DNA of 64,000 bases from Streptomyces sp. STR69 (GTDB lineage: Bacteria > Actinomycetota > Actinomycetes > Streptomycetales > Streptomycetaceae). The stretch covers positions 124,001-188,000 of the forward strand of contig NZ_JALJRY010000014.1 in the NCBI RefSeq assembly GCF_024519455.1, written 5' to 3'. A model generated the notes under the pieces. It did no database searches. It saw only the letters and a list, made by a program, of their open reading frames with translations, and was not told the origin of the DNA. How positions within the stretch are numbered: the first letter of the stretch is position 1; every line of letters begins with the position of its first letter. This document shows positions 40,150 to 48,922 of this stretch, in pieces. Made by a program: the position numbers and the translations under genes.

Positions 40150-41733
40150 ATGTCCGACATCCACCACCCGGGCCGCCGGTCGGTGCTCACCGCGGGCCTC
40201 GCCTCGGCGGCGGCACTCGGCGGGTCCTGGCTGCTGACCGGCTGTGCCGGGGCGGAGGCCGCCCCCGTCCTGCCGGCCGCCGCCGCGAAGGGCGCCCCCG
40301 ACCGCGGCGGCACCCTGCGCATCGCCCGGCCGCCCGCCTCCGACGCCGAGACCCTCGACCCCGCGAGCTCCCTGTCGGCGTACGAATACCTGGGCGCCCT
40401 CTACAACCGGCTCGTCCGCATCGGTACGAACGGCGAGCTGGCCCCCGACCTCGCCGTGTCCTGGGAACCCGACGCCAAGGCCCGCACCTGGACCTTCCAC
40501 CTCCGCCAGGGCGTCACCTTCCACAACGGCCGCGCCTTCACCTCCGCCGACGCCGCCTACACCCTGCGCCACATCCTCGACAAAGCGACGGCGTCCCCGC
40601 AGGCCGCGGTCCTCGCCCCGCTCATCGACCCGGCGAAGCTGGGCACGCCCGACGCCCACACCCTCGTCGTCCCCCTCAAGACCCCGAACGCCGAGTTCCC
40701 GAGCCTGCTGACGCACTACAACTGCTACGTCGTCCCCGACGGCAGCGCGAAGTCCATCGGCCGCACCGGCATCGGCACCGGCCCCTTCAAGCTGGAGTCG
40801 TTCGCCCCGGCGGGCCCCGGCCGCGTCACCGCGTACGCCGACCACTGGGCGGGCCGCCCGGTCCTCGACGCGATCGCCTTCTACTCGGTCGCCGACATGT
40901 CCGCCCGCTCAAACGCCTTGCTGGCAGGGCAGGTCGACCTGCTCTCACAGACCAACCTCGACTTCGCGACCGCCCGTGTGGTCGCCGCCTCCGACCGCGC
41001 GACCATCGCCCGCGTGAAGAACGCCCAGTGGTACGTCCTCCCGATGCTCACCACCGAGAAGCCCTTCACCGACGTCCGCGTCCGCCAGGCCATGAAGCTC
41101 GCCTACGACCCCGAACACGTCGTGCAGGTCGCTCTCCAGGGCGCGGGCACGGCGGGCTGGGACAACCCGGTGCCGCCCAGCGACCCGGCGTACATCTCCG
41201 CGCACCCGAAGCACGACCCGGAGCGGGCGAAGTACCTGCTCAAGCAGGCGGGCCACGAGGGCCTGGCGATGGACCTCTACACCTCCTCCTACGACCCGCT
41301 GTTCACGCCGATGGCGCTCGCCTACCAGGACTCCGCGAAGCGGGCCGGCATCCGTATCAAGGTCAAGACGGCCTCCGCGGACTCCTATTACACGCAGATC
41401 TGGATGAAGAAGCCGCTGATGGCGACCTACTGGTTCACGGGCCGGCCCGTCGACCAGCTCTTCACGCAGATCTTCCGCAGCGGCTCCTCGTACAACGAGA
41501 CCGCCTGGTCCGACAAGGAATTCGACACGGTCCTCGACCGGGCCCGCGCCGAGCTGGACGACACCAAGCGGCGCGAACTGTACGGCGAGGCACAGACGTT
41601 GGTGATCGAGAAGGGCGGGGCGATGACCCCGATGTTCGCCGACCGGCTCGTCGGCATCTCCCGCAAGGTACGCGGATACGCCGAGCACGGCTTCGAGTTC
41701 GACTACCTGGGCATCGGCCTGAAGGGAGCCTGA
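40150..41733 (+). CDS. ABC transporter substrate-binding lipoprotein (oligopeptide/nickel family)
   Basis: 527 residues. The N-terminus has a twin-arginine-like start and a lipobox (GRRSVLTAGLASAAALGGS, then WLLTGCAG), so it is exported and lipid-anchored at Cys32. The SBP_bac_5 fold follows: GGTLRIARPPASDAETLDP, APDLAVSWEPDAKARTWTF, LRQGVTFHNGRAFTSADAA, GTGPFKLESFAP and FTDVRVRQAMKLAYDP. It captures a peptide-like or other amphipathic ligand and delivers it to the two permeases downstream. AAGGA lies 10 bases upstream of ATG. First gene of a six-gene operon. The unusual neighbour, a CocE-type hydrolase, suggests an esterified or amidated ligand. Confidence 0.93.
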   Translation: MSDIHHPGRRSVLTAGLASAAALGGSWLLTGCAGAEAAPVLPAAAAKGAPDRGGTLRIARPPASDAETLDPASSLSAYEYLGALYNRLVRIGTNGELAPDLAVSWEPDAKARTWTFHLRQGVTFHNGRAFTSADAAYTLRHILDKATASPQAAVLAPLIDPAKLGTPDAHTLVVPLKTPNAEFPSLLTHYNCYVVPDGSAKSIGRTGIGTGPFKLESFAPAGPGRVTAYADHWAGRPVLDAIAFYSVADMSARSNALLAGQVDLLSQTNLDFATARVVAASDRATIARVKNAQWYVLPMLTTEKPFTDVRVRQAMKLAYDPEHVVQVALQGAGTAGWDNPVPPSDPAYISAHPKHDPERAKYLLKQAGHEGLAMDLYTSSYDPLFTPMALAYQDSAKRAGIRIKVKTASADSYYTQIWMKKPLMATYWFTGRPVDQLFTQIFRSGSSYNETAWSDKEFDTVLDRARAELDDTKRRELYGEAQTLVIEKGGAMTPMFADRLVGISRKVRGYAEHGFEFDYLGIGLKGA

Positions 41734-41735
41734 CC

Positions 41736-42692
41736 ATGCTCTCCTTCATCACCCGCCGTATCGCGGCGGCAGTTGGCACTCTCTTCCTCTCCTCCGTCCT
41801 CGTCTTCCTCGCCGTCCAGGCCCTGCCCGGCGACGTCGCCACCCAGATCCTCGGCAAGGACGCGACCCCGGACGCGGTGGCCGCCCTGCGGGAGAAACTG
41901 AAACTCGACAAGCCCGCCTGGGAGCGGTACTTCGACTGGGTGGGCGGCGCGCTCCACGGCGACTTCGGCACCTCCCTCGTCTCCGGCAAAGCCGTAGGCA
42001 GCGAAGTGGGGACGTACCTCGCCAACTCCGCGCTGATCGCCCTCGTCACGGTCCTCTTCGCGGTCACCGGCTCGATCGTCCTCGGCATCCTCGCGGGCCT
42101 CTACCGAGACCGCTGGCCCGACCACCTCATCTCCACCGTCAGCCTCGTCGGCATGAGCGTCCCCGAGTTCGTCGTGGCGACCGTCCTGGTCCTGTGCTTC
42201 TCGGTCGCCCTCCCGTGGTTCCCGGCAGTCGTCCTCTACGGCCCCGACGCCACGATCGGCCAACTCCTGCCCGCCGTATGGCTTCCCGCCCTCGCCCTCG
42301 CCGTGGTGATGGCCGCGTACATCGTCCGCATGGCCCGCACCTCGGTCATCGACGTGATGGCCACCGAGTACGTCACCACCGCCCGCCTCAAGGGCCTCTC
42401 CACCTGGCGGGTCGTCACCCGGCACGCCCTGCCGAGCGCCCTGCTGCCCACCCTGCACGTCATCGCGCTCAACGTGGCGTGGCTGGTCGGCGGGGTCGCG
42501 GTCGTCGAGAACGTCTTCAACTACCCGGGCATCGGCAAACTGATGCTCTCCTCCGTGCAGAACCGCGACCTGCCCACCATCCAGGCCATCGCCCTGATCA
42601 GCGCGGTCGTCTACGTCGTCTGCAACCTCGCCGCCGACCTGGCCACCATGGCCCTCAACCCCAGGCTCCGCACCCGAGGGAGGACCCGATGA
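41736..42692 (+). CDS. ABC transporter permease (DppB-like)
   Basis: 318 residues from ATG at 41736, two bases after the binding-protein stop. About six membrane segments; the N-terminal motif MLSFITRRIAAAVGTLFLS and the loop VQALPGDVATQILGKDATP are standard for DppB/OppB. The EAA-type cytoplasmic loop is ATEYVTTARLKGLSTWRVV, then RHALPSALLPTLHVIAL. ENVFNYPGIGKLMLSSVQN ends the conserved core. It forms the membrane channel with the next permease. Its stop overlaps the next ATG by 4 bases (ATGA). Confidence 0.94.
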   Translation: MLSFITRRIAAAVGTLFLSSVLVFLAVQALPGDVATQILGKDATPDAVAALREKLKLDKPAWERYFDWVGGALHGDFGTSLVSGKAVGSEVGTYLANSALIALVTVLFAVTGSIVLGILAGLYRDRWPDHLISTVSLVGMSVPEFVVATVLVLCFSVALPWFPAVVLYGPDATIGQLLPAVWLPALALAVVMAAYIVRMARTSVIDVMATEYVTTARLKGLSTWRVVTRHALPSALLPTLHVIALNVAWLVGGVAVVENVFNYPGIGKLMLSSVQNRDLPTIQAIALISAVVYVVCNLAADLATMALNPRLRTRGRTR

Positions 42693-43567
42693 CCACGCTC
42701 GCCACCGCACCGACCCTGGCCGCACGCGGTACCCGCGCCTGGCGCACCCTGAGCACCTCCCGCACGGCGCTCGTCGGCCTCGCGATCGTCGCCGTACACG
42801 TCCTGATCGCCCTGCTGGCCCCGCTCCTCACCTCCTACGACCCGATCGCCAACGACGCCAACCACGCCCTGCTCGGCTCCAGTTGGAGCCACTGGGCCGG
42901 CACCGACCAGTACGGCCGCGACGTCCTCGCCCGCGTCCTCTACGGCGGCCGGTACGCCCTCGGCGTCTCCGTCGCCGCCACCCTCCTCACCGTCGCCCTC
43001 GGCACGGTCATCGGCTGCGCGGCGGCCCTGCGCGGCGGCTGGTTCGACGACGTACTGGGCCGGGTCCTGGACGCGGTGCTGTCCGTACCGTCGATCCTCG
43101 CCCTGCTCGTCGTCGTGACCGCCCTCGGCACCGGCCCGGCGGTCATCGTCCTCGCCGTCGCGATCGTCTACGTCCCGCAGGTCGTCCGTGTCGTGCGCGG
43201 CGCCGCCCTCGCGGTCGTCCCCGCCGACTACGTGACCGCGGCCCGCGCCCGAGGCGAGAGCACCTGGTCGATCCTGCGCCGGGAGATCCTGCCGAACATC
43301 ACGGACGTGGTGTGCGTGGAGTTCGCGATGCGGGCCTCCTGGGTCGTCCTGCTGATCTCCTCGCTGTCCTTCCTCGGTTTCGGCGCCGACCCGCCGACTC
43401 CGGACTGGGGACTGATGGTCGCCGAGAACCGCACCGCCATCACCGTCGTCCCGATGGCGAGCATCGCGCCCATCATCGCCCTGGCCACCCTTGTGGTCGG
43501 GCTCAACCTCGCGGCCGACGGCCTGTCCAAGGCGTGGGGCGTCGACCGGATCAGGGAGGGCTCCTGA
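42689..43567 (+). CDS. ABC transporter permease (DppC-like)
   Basis: 292 residues, start overlapping the previous stop. The N-terminal helix TALVGLAIVAVHVLIALLA, the HWAGTDQYGRDVLARVLYG signature of DppC/OppC and the EAA loop PADYVTAARARGESTWSIL with RREILPNITD are present. SLSFLGFGADPPTPDWGLM completes the family pattern. It pairs with the DppB-like subunit. The final TGA overlaps the ATPase start (TGATG), so translation is coupled along the operon. Confidence 0.94.
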   Translation: MTTLATAPTLAARGTRAWRTLSTSRTALVGLAIVAVHVLIALLAPLLTSYDPIANDANHALLGSSWSHWAGTDQYGRDVLARVLYGGRYALGVSVAATLLTVALGTVIGCAAALRGGWFDDVLGRVLDAVLSVPSILALLVVVTALGTGPAVIVLAVAIVYVPQVVRVVRGAALAVVPADYVTAARARGESTWSILRREILPNITDVVCVEFAMRASWVVLLISSLSFLGFGADPPTPDWGLMVAENRTAITVVPMASIAPIIALATLVVGLNLAADGLSKAWGVDRIREGS

Positions 43568-45297
43568 TGACCCCCATCGTTTCCGTCAACTCCCTGTCCG
43601 TGGCCTATCGTTCGGGCGGCCGGGACGTGCCCGTCGTGCACGAGGTGTCCCTTGAGGTCGCCGAGGGGCGCACCCACGCGCTGGTCGGTGAGTCGGGCAG
43701 CGGCAAGTCGACCGTCGCCGCGACCCTCCTCGGGCATCTGCGGCACGGGTCGCGCATCACCGGCGGTTCCGTCGAGGTGGGCGGAGCCGACGTCTTCGCC
43801 CTGCCCGCAAGGGAGTTGCGACGGCTGCGCGGCGGCACGGTCGCGATGGTCGGCCAGAACGCCGGCCACGCCCTCACGCCCTCCATGCGCATCGGACGCC
43901 AGATCGCGGAGGCCGGCGGCGATGTCCCCGTCGTGGAACTCCTCGAACAGGTCCGGCTGCCGCACCCCGCCGACCTGGCCCGGCGCTACCCGCACGAACT
44001 CTCCGGCGGCCAGCAGCAGCGCGTCGCCATCGCCATGGCCATCGCGGCCCGCCCCAGGGTCCTGGTCCTCGACGAACCGACGACCGGCCTGGACGTCGTC
44101 ACCCAGCGCAGCGTCCTCGACCTGATCGCCGCCCTGCGCGACGAACTCGGCCTCGCCGCAGTGCTGGTGAGCCATGACCTCGGAGTCGTCGCGCACATGG
44201 CGGACGAGGTGACCGTCCTGCGCTCGGGCCGGGTGGTGGAATCGGCGTCCACCAGGCAGCTCTTCGCCCAGCCCCAAGACCCGTACACCCGCCGCCTGTT
44301 GGCGAGCGTGCCGCGCCTCGACGACGCCGGGCTCGCGGTCGTCGGCGAGGCGGGGGAGCGGGAGGTCAGGCCCAAGGCCGAGGTGCCCGCCGACGCGCCC
44401 GTGGCCGTCTCCACGCAGGACGTCACCATCGACTACGGCAGTACGCGTGCCGTGCACGGCGTCTCCTTCGACGTCCGGCGCGGCGAAGTCCTCGCGCTCG
44501 TAGGGGAGTCGGGCAGCGGCAAGTCCACCCTCGCGTGGACCCTGGCCGGACTGCGCACCCCGTCCGGCGGCACCATGCGCCACGAGGACGGCGACCTGGC
44601 CCTGCCGGCCCAGCAACGGCCGCTGTCCCTGCGGCGACGCGTGCAACTCGTCTTCCAGAACGCGGACACCTCACTCACCCCCCGCCGTTCCGTGGGCGAC
44701 GCGGTCCGCCACCCCCTGCGGTTCTTCGGCACGGCGACCGATCGCGCGGAGGCCGCTGATCGGGCCCGACAACTCATCGCGGACGTACGCCTCGACCCCG
44801 CCCTCGCCGACCGCCTCCCCGCACAGCTCTCCGGCGGTCAGCGTCAACGCATCGGTATCGCAAGGGCGTTGGCGGGTGAGCCGGACGTCCTCATCGCCGA
44901 CGAGATCACCACCGCCCTGGACGTCTCCGTCCAGGCAGACGTGCTCCGCCTCCTCGACGACCTCCGGCGCGAACGCGATCTCGCCTGCCTGTTCATCAGC
45001 CACGACCTGGCGGTCGTACGGGGTATCGCGGACCGGGTTGTCGTACTGCGCCACGGAGTGGTCGTCGAAGAGGGCCCGACGGAAGCGGTGTTCGCCGACC
45101 CCCGCCACCCCTACACCCGCCAACTGATGGCCGCTGCCCTCGAACCCGACCCTGACGCGCAGCCCTACGTCGACGACACCGCCGACTGGGCCGACGCGGC
45201 GGACGGGGACGGCATCTGGACCGACCACGGGGACGACGGTCACCGCGTCCGGCGTTGGCGCCCCCTCAACGCCCCCGTGGCAGAAGGAGCGTTGTGA
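43567..45297 (+). CDS. Fused double ABC ATPase (DppD-DppF-like)
   Basis: 576 residues with two complete nucleotide-binding domains in one chain. Domain 1 has Walker A LVGESGSGKSTVAAT (residues about 40-50), signature ELSGGQQQRVAIAMA and Walker B VLVLDEPTTGLD. Domain 2 has LVGESGSGKSTLAWT (about 310-325), QLSGGQRQRIGIARAL and VLIADEITTALD. Each is followed by the peptide-transporter tail (QDPYTRRLLASVPRL; RHPYTRQLMAAALEP). Fusions of DppD and DppF types are common in actinobacteria. Domain 2 has Ile-Thr in place of the usual Pro after DE, a mild variant. Its end overlaps the hydrolase start. Confidence 0.94.
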   Translation: MTPIVSVNSLSVAYRSGGRDVPVVHEVSLEVAEGRTHALVGESGSGKSTVAATLLGHLRHGSRITGGSVEVGGADVFALPARELRRLRGGTVAMVGQNAGHALTPSMRIGRQIAEAGGDVPVVELLEQVRLPHPADLARRYPHELSGGQQQRVAIAMAIAARPRVLVLDEPTTGLDVVTQRSVLDLIAALRDELGLAAVLVSHDLGVVAHMADEVTVLRSGRVVESASTRQLFAQPQDPYTRRLLASVPRLDDAGLAVVGEAGEREVRPKAEVPADAPVAVSTQDVTIDYGSTRAVHGVSFDVRRGEVLALVGESGSGKSTLAWTLAGLRTPSGGTMRHEDGDLALPAQQRPLSLRRRVQLVFQNADTSLTPRRSVGDAVRHPLRFFGTATDRAEAADRARQLIADVRLDPALADRLPAQLSGGQRQRIGIARALAGEPDVLIADEITTALDVSVQADVLRLLDDLRRERDLACLFISHDLAVVRGIADRVVVLRHGVVVEEGPTEAVFADPRHPYTRQLMAAALEPDPDAQPYVDDTADWADAADGDGIWTDHGDDGHRVRRWRPLNAPVAEGAL

Positions 45298-47300
45298 AGT
45301 ACCGCGAGCAGTTCGAGCGCCGGGTCGTCCGCGAGGACGTCTGGATCCCCACCCGGGACGGAAGGACCCGGCTGCATGCCCGCGTCTGGCGGCCCGATGA
45401 CGCCGAGTCGGACCCCGTGCCCGCGCTGCTCGAATACCTCCCGTACCGCAAGAGCGACTGGACCGCGCCCCGCGACGCCCAGCGCCACCCCTGGTACGCG
45501 GGGCATGGTTACGCCTCCGTCCGCGTCGACATCCGTGGGCACGGCGACAGCGAGGGCCTGCCCGGCGACGAGTACGACGCCCAGGAACTCGCCGACGGTG
45601 TCGACGTCGTCAACTGGCTTGCGGCGCAGCCCTGGTGCACCGGCAAGGTCGGCATGTTCGGCATCTCCTGGGGTGGCTTCAACGCCCTCCAGATCGCCGC
45701 GCTCGCTCCCGAACCGCTCAAGGCGATCGTCACCGTCTGCTCGACCGACGACCGCTACGACAACGACGTCCACTACACGGGCGGCGCCGTCCTCGGCATC
45801 GACATGCTCGCCTGGGCCGGCACCATGCTCGCCTTCGCCGCCCGCCCGCCGGACCCGGCGAGCGTAGGCGCGGACCGCTGGCTGCCCATGTGGCGCGAAC
45901 GCCTCGACGCCCTCGAACCCTTCCTGCACACCTGGCTCGACCATCAACAGCGCGACGACTACTGGAAGCACGGCAGCGTCTGCGAGGACTACACCGCGAT
46001 CGACGCGGCCGTCCTCGCGGTCGGCGGCTGGAACGACCCGTACCGGGACACCGTGTTGCGGCTCGTCGAGCACCTGCCTGGCGACCGCGTCCGGGGGATC
46101 GTCGGCCCCTGGTCGCACCAGTACCCCGACCGGGGACTGCCGCCAGGGCCCGCGATCGGCTTCCTCCAGGAGACCCTCCGCTGGTGGGACCAGCACCTCA
46201 AGGGCATCGACACGGGAGTGATGGGGGAGCCACTGCTCCGGGCGTGGATCACCGACCCGGTCCCGCCGGCGACATCGTACGACGTACTGCCCGGCCGTTG
46301 GGTGGGGGATGCCAAGTGGCCGAGTCAGAAGGTGAGTTGGGACTCAAGGCCCCTCGGCGCAGGCGCTGAGCCCGTCCTCGTGCGGTCCCCGCAGCACACC
46401 GGGCTCGACGCCGGGCGCTTCTTCCCTTTCGGGAACGCGAGCGACCTGCCGCCGGACCAGCGCGAGGAGGACGGCCGTTCGGTGTGCTTCGACTCCGACC
46501 CGCTCACCGAGCGCGTCGAGATCCTTGGCCGTCCGCGCGTCAGGCTCCGCCTCGACAGCGCCACCCCGCGCGCCCATGTCGTCGCCCGGCTCTGCGATGT
46601 GGCCCCGGACGGCTCGTCCACGCTCGTCACCCGTGGCGTGCTCAACCTCCTGAGCAGGCACGGCCGGGACCGGGCCGTCGAGTGGACCCCGGGGACGTAC
46701 GAGGACGTCGAGTTCGAGCTGACCGGCATCGGTTACGCGGTCCCTCCCGGGCATCGGATCCGGGTCGCCGTCTCCGACACGTACTGGCCGTGGGTGTGGC
46801 CGCACGGTGGGCGCGGCGAGCTGCGGGTCGTTCCGGCCGGGAGCGCCGTCCAACTGCCCGTGCGCGAAAGGGGATCGGAGCCGCCGATCCGCTTCGAGGA
46901 GCCCGAGCAGGCGGTCCCGCTCGACGTGACCTATGACCGGCCCGCCGAGCCGACCCCCGAGCGGCTGGTCACGCACGACGTGGCCAAGGGGGAGTGGACG
47001 CTGGAGGTCGACCCCAACTACGGGGGCTCACGGACGTATCCGGACGGGCTGCGCTACGAGGAGGGCGCGCGGGAGACCTACCGCATCCGGAGTGACGACC
47101 CGCTGTCCGCGCACGCCGTGTCGGAGTGGCGCATCCGGTTGCGGCGCGGGGACGAGTGGGACGCTGAGATCATGGCGCGGACGGAGCTGCGCGCCACGGC
47201 CGCGGACTTCGTCATGGACAGTCGCGTCGAAGCACGGGCGAACGGAGAGACAGTGGCCAAGCGCGCATGGCACCGCACCACCCCGAGGACGTCGGGATGA
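45294..47300 (+). CDS. CocE/NonD family serine hydrolase (X-Pro dipeptidyl-peptidase fold)
   Basis: 668 residues from GTG at 45294, overlapping the ATPase stop, with AAGGAG 5 bases upstream. The alpha/beta-hydrolase part has the nucleophile Ser in GMFGISWGGFNALQI, an acid Asp in VLAVGGWNDPYRDTV and His in IVGPWSHQYPDRG. The C-terminal jelly roll (from about 400: RSVCFDSDPLTERVEILGR; GIGYAVPPGHRIRVAVSDT) is the PepX_C domain. Relatives include cocaine esterase, glutaryl-7-ACA acylase and X-Pro peptidases. With no signal peptide it should act in the cytoplasm on whatever the ABC importer brings in. The last about 120 residues (LEVDPNYGGSRTYPDGLRY) extend beyond the usual family end. Confidence 0.92.
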   Translation: MKYREQFERRVVREDVWIPTRDGRTRLHARVWRPDDAESDPVPALLEYLPYRKSDWTAPRDAQRHPWYAGHGYASVRVDIRGHGDSEGLPGDEYDAQELADGVDVVNWLAAQPWCTGKVGMFGISWGGFNALQIAALAPEPLKAIVTVCSTDDRYDNDVHYTGGAVLGIDMLAWAGTMLAFAARPPDPASVGADRWLPMWRERLDALEPFLHTWLDHQQRDDYWKHGSVCEDYTAIDAAVLAVGGWNDPYRDTVLRLVEHLPGDRVRGIVGPWSHQYPDRGLPPGPAIGFLQETLRWWDQHLKGIDTGVMGEPLLRAWITDPVPPATSYDVLPGRWVGDAKWPSQKVSWDSRPLGAGAEPVLVRSPQHTGLDAGRFFPFGNASDLPPDQREEDGRSVCFDSDPLTERVEILGRPRVRLRLDSATPRAHVVARLCDVAPDGSSTLVTRGVLNLLSRHGRDRAVEWTPGTYEDVEFELTGIGYAVPPGHRIRVAVSDTYWPWVWPHGGRGELRVVPAGSAVQLPVRERGSEPPIRFEEPEQAVPLDVTYDRPAEPTPERLVTHDVAKGEWTLEVDPNYGGSRTYPDGLRYEEGARETYRIRSDDPLSAHAVSEWRIRLRRGDEWDAEIMARTELRATAADFVMDSRVEARANGETVAKRAWHRTTPRTSG

Positions 47301-47965
47301 CGGCCGCCAAGCAGCCTCAGTCGGCCGCCAAGTCCCCGCGTCGTGCCGTCGCCGCGGCAGACCGTACCCGGCAGCCCACCGAGGTGCGGCGCCGGCTCAT
47401 TGTCGAGGCGGCCGTCCCGCTGATAGCGGAACGCGGCTACGCCTCGGTCGGCGTGCGGGACGTGGCCGCTGCCGCCGGGGTCTCCGTCGGTACCGTCACC
47501 TACCACTTCGGCAGTGTGCAGGAGATCCTCTCCGAGGCGATGGTCCTGCACATCGAGCGCTACTACGCCGAGTTGAACGAGGCCGCCGAGCAGGCGACCA
47601 GTGGGGCTCAGGCGCTGCGGCTGCTGGTCGACGCGCTGTTCACCGAGGACACCGACCGGCACTGGCGGATGTGGTTCGACTACTGGAACGCGGGCGAGCA
47701 GGGTACCGACGTGGCCTTCAGCGGCGGTCAGGCCCGGCGGTACGAGAGCTGGCACCAGCAGATCCGCGCGCTGGCCGAACGGGGCGTCGCCGACGGCGAG
47801 TTCGGCTCCGACGACCTCGACGGCTTCACCGTCCGCTTCGCCGCCCTCGCCGACGGCCTCGCCCTGCAACGGCTGCGCCAGGCACCCCCGTTGAGCACCG
47901 AGGACGCCCGCCGCCACCTCAACCGCCTGATCGAGACTGAGCTCGGGAGCCGATCACGCGGGTGA
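47297..47965 (+). CDS. TetR/AcrR-family regulator of the peptide ABC-hydrolase operon
   Basis: 222 residues; the start overlaps the hydrolase stop (ATGA). After a basic 25-residue N-terminus the HTH is EVRRRLIVEAAVPLIAERG, YASVGVRDVAAAAGVSVGT and VTYHFGSVQEILSEAMVLH. The C-terminal ligand domain is helical (DALFTEDTDRHWRMWFDYW) with a Trp-rich stretch. As the last gene of the operon it probably controls the operon via the repeats near 40099-40129 (inference). Its 3' end overlaps the convergent lipoprotein gene by 47 bases. Confidence 0.9.
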   Translation: MTAAKQPQSAAKSPRRAVAAADRTRQPTEVRRRLIVEAAVPLIAERGYASVGVRDVAAAAGVSVGTVTYHFGSVQEILSEAMVLHIERYYAELNEAAEQATSGAQALRLLVDALFTEDTDRHWRMWFDYWNAGEQGTDVAFSGGQARRYESWHQQIRALAERGVADGEFGSDDLDGFTVRFAALADGLALQRLRQAPPLSTEDARRHLNRLIETELGSRSRG

Positions 47966-48821
47966 TCTCCCGGGCCACGCGCAGGATGCCGGGGGAGCGG
48001 ACCGGACACGGTCTCGGTGTCGAGGTCGTCGGCGCCAGGCAGAAGTGCAGGTAGTCGTCGTCCCGGTGCAGGGCCGTACGGCCGTTGCCCGGCTGGGTGC
48101 AGTAGTCGGGGTGGGCGCGCTCGTACGCGGTGCACGGGACGTACTGGGTCCAGATGTAGCGGGCGCCGGCCGCGCTCACGGTCCGGCCGGCGTCGGCGAC
48201 GATGTCACCGGCGGACCCGGCCGACGTCTCGTAGAGCGCGTTCACCGCCCGGACGCGCTCGGGGGTGATCGGGTCCGGCCCCTGCAACACCCAGACGATC
48301 GTGGGCCGTTGGGTGCCTCCGGCGGTCGCGATCTGCGCGGTGAGCTTCCTGATGTCGGCCGCGTACCGCCGTAGATACGTCTGCCGGTCGGCGGCGTAGG
48401 TGATGCCGTCCATGCAGGGCGTGTAGCCCCACGCGTTGCCCCAGAACTGCAGCACCACGAAGTCCGGGTGCAGCGCGCGCACCAGGGCCGCCGCCTTGTC
48501 GGCGTCCGGCACCAGGGAACTCGCCCCGGTGCCCTCCAGGTAGTCGCACAGCGTGGTGCCCGAGTACGGGGCACTCGTGTACGTCGCGTCCAGCGTGCCG
48601 CGAAGTTCCTGCCCGAGCACCCGCTGACTCTCCATCGCCAGGGAGTCCCCGAGATACAGCACACCCGGCGCCGACTTCACCGGGGCCGCGGGGGCCTGCC
48701 GGTGTGTGGCGGTCGGCACCGAAGGGGTCGGTGGGGCGACCTCGGGTCCGGACGCCGGGTCCGTGCACGCGCCGAGCAGCACTCCGGCCAGCAGCACACC
48801 CACGATCCACGGCTTCCGCAT
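47919..48821 (-). CDS. SGNH-like hydrolase, predicted lipoprotein
   Basis: 300 residues from ATG at 48821 (GGGAG 7 bases upstream). The signal peptide and lipobox are IVGVLLAGVLLGAC, so the protein is anchored outside the membrane. After a Pro/Thr linker the SGNH fold begins with GVLYLGDSLAMESQRVLGQ (nucleophile Ser in GDS) and later VVLQFWGNAWGYTPCMDG (Asn of block III). The block V DxxH-like region is RDDDYLHFCLAPT. Related proteins are acyltransferase-associated or esterase-like. The substrate could be an acylated wall glycan (inference). The gene converges on and overlaps TetR. Confidence 0.85.
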   Translation of the reverse strand: MRKPWIVGVLLAGVLLGACTDPASGPEVAPPTPSVPTATHRQAPAAPVKSAPGVLYLGDSLAMESQRVLGQELRGTLDATYTSAPYSGTTLCDYLEGTGASSLVPDADKAAALVRALHPDFVVLQFWGNAWGYTPCMDGITYAADRQTYLRRYAADIRKLTAQIATAGGTQRPTIVWVLQGPDPITPERVRAVNALYETSAGSAGDIVADAGRTVSAAGARYIWTQYVPCTAYERAHPDYCTQPGNGRTALHRDDDYLHFCLAPTTSTPRPCPVRSPGILRVAREITRVIGSRAQSRSGG

Positions 48822-48922
48822 ACGGCGACTCCCGCCCCGGGCACCGGCAAACAGCCCCTCAGGCAAGCACAGCCGGGCGGCAGGAGGAAGACGCACGACT
48901 GTACGGCGATGGGTGCTGAGCC

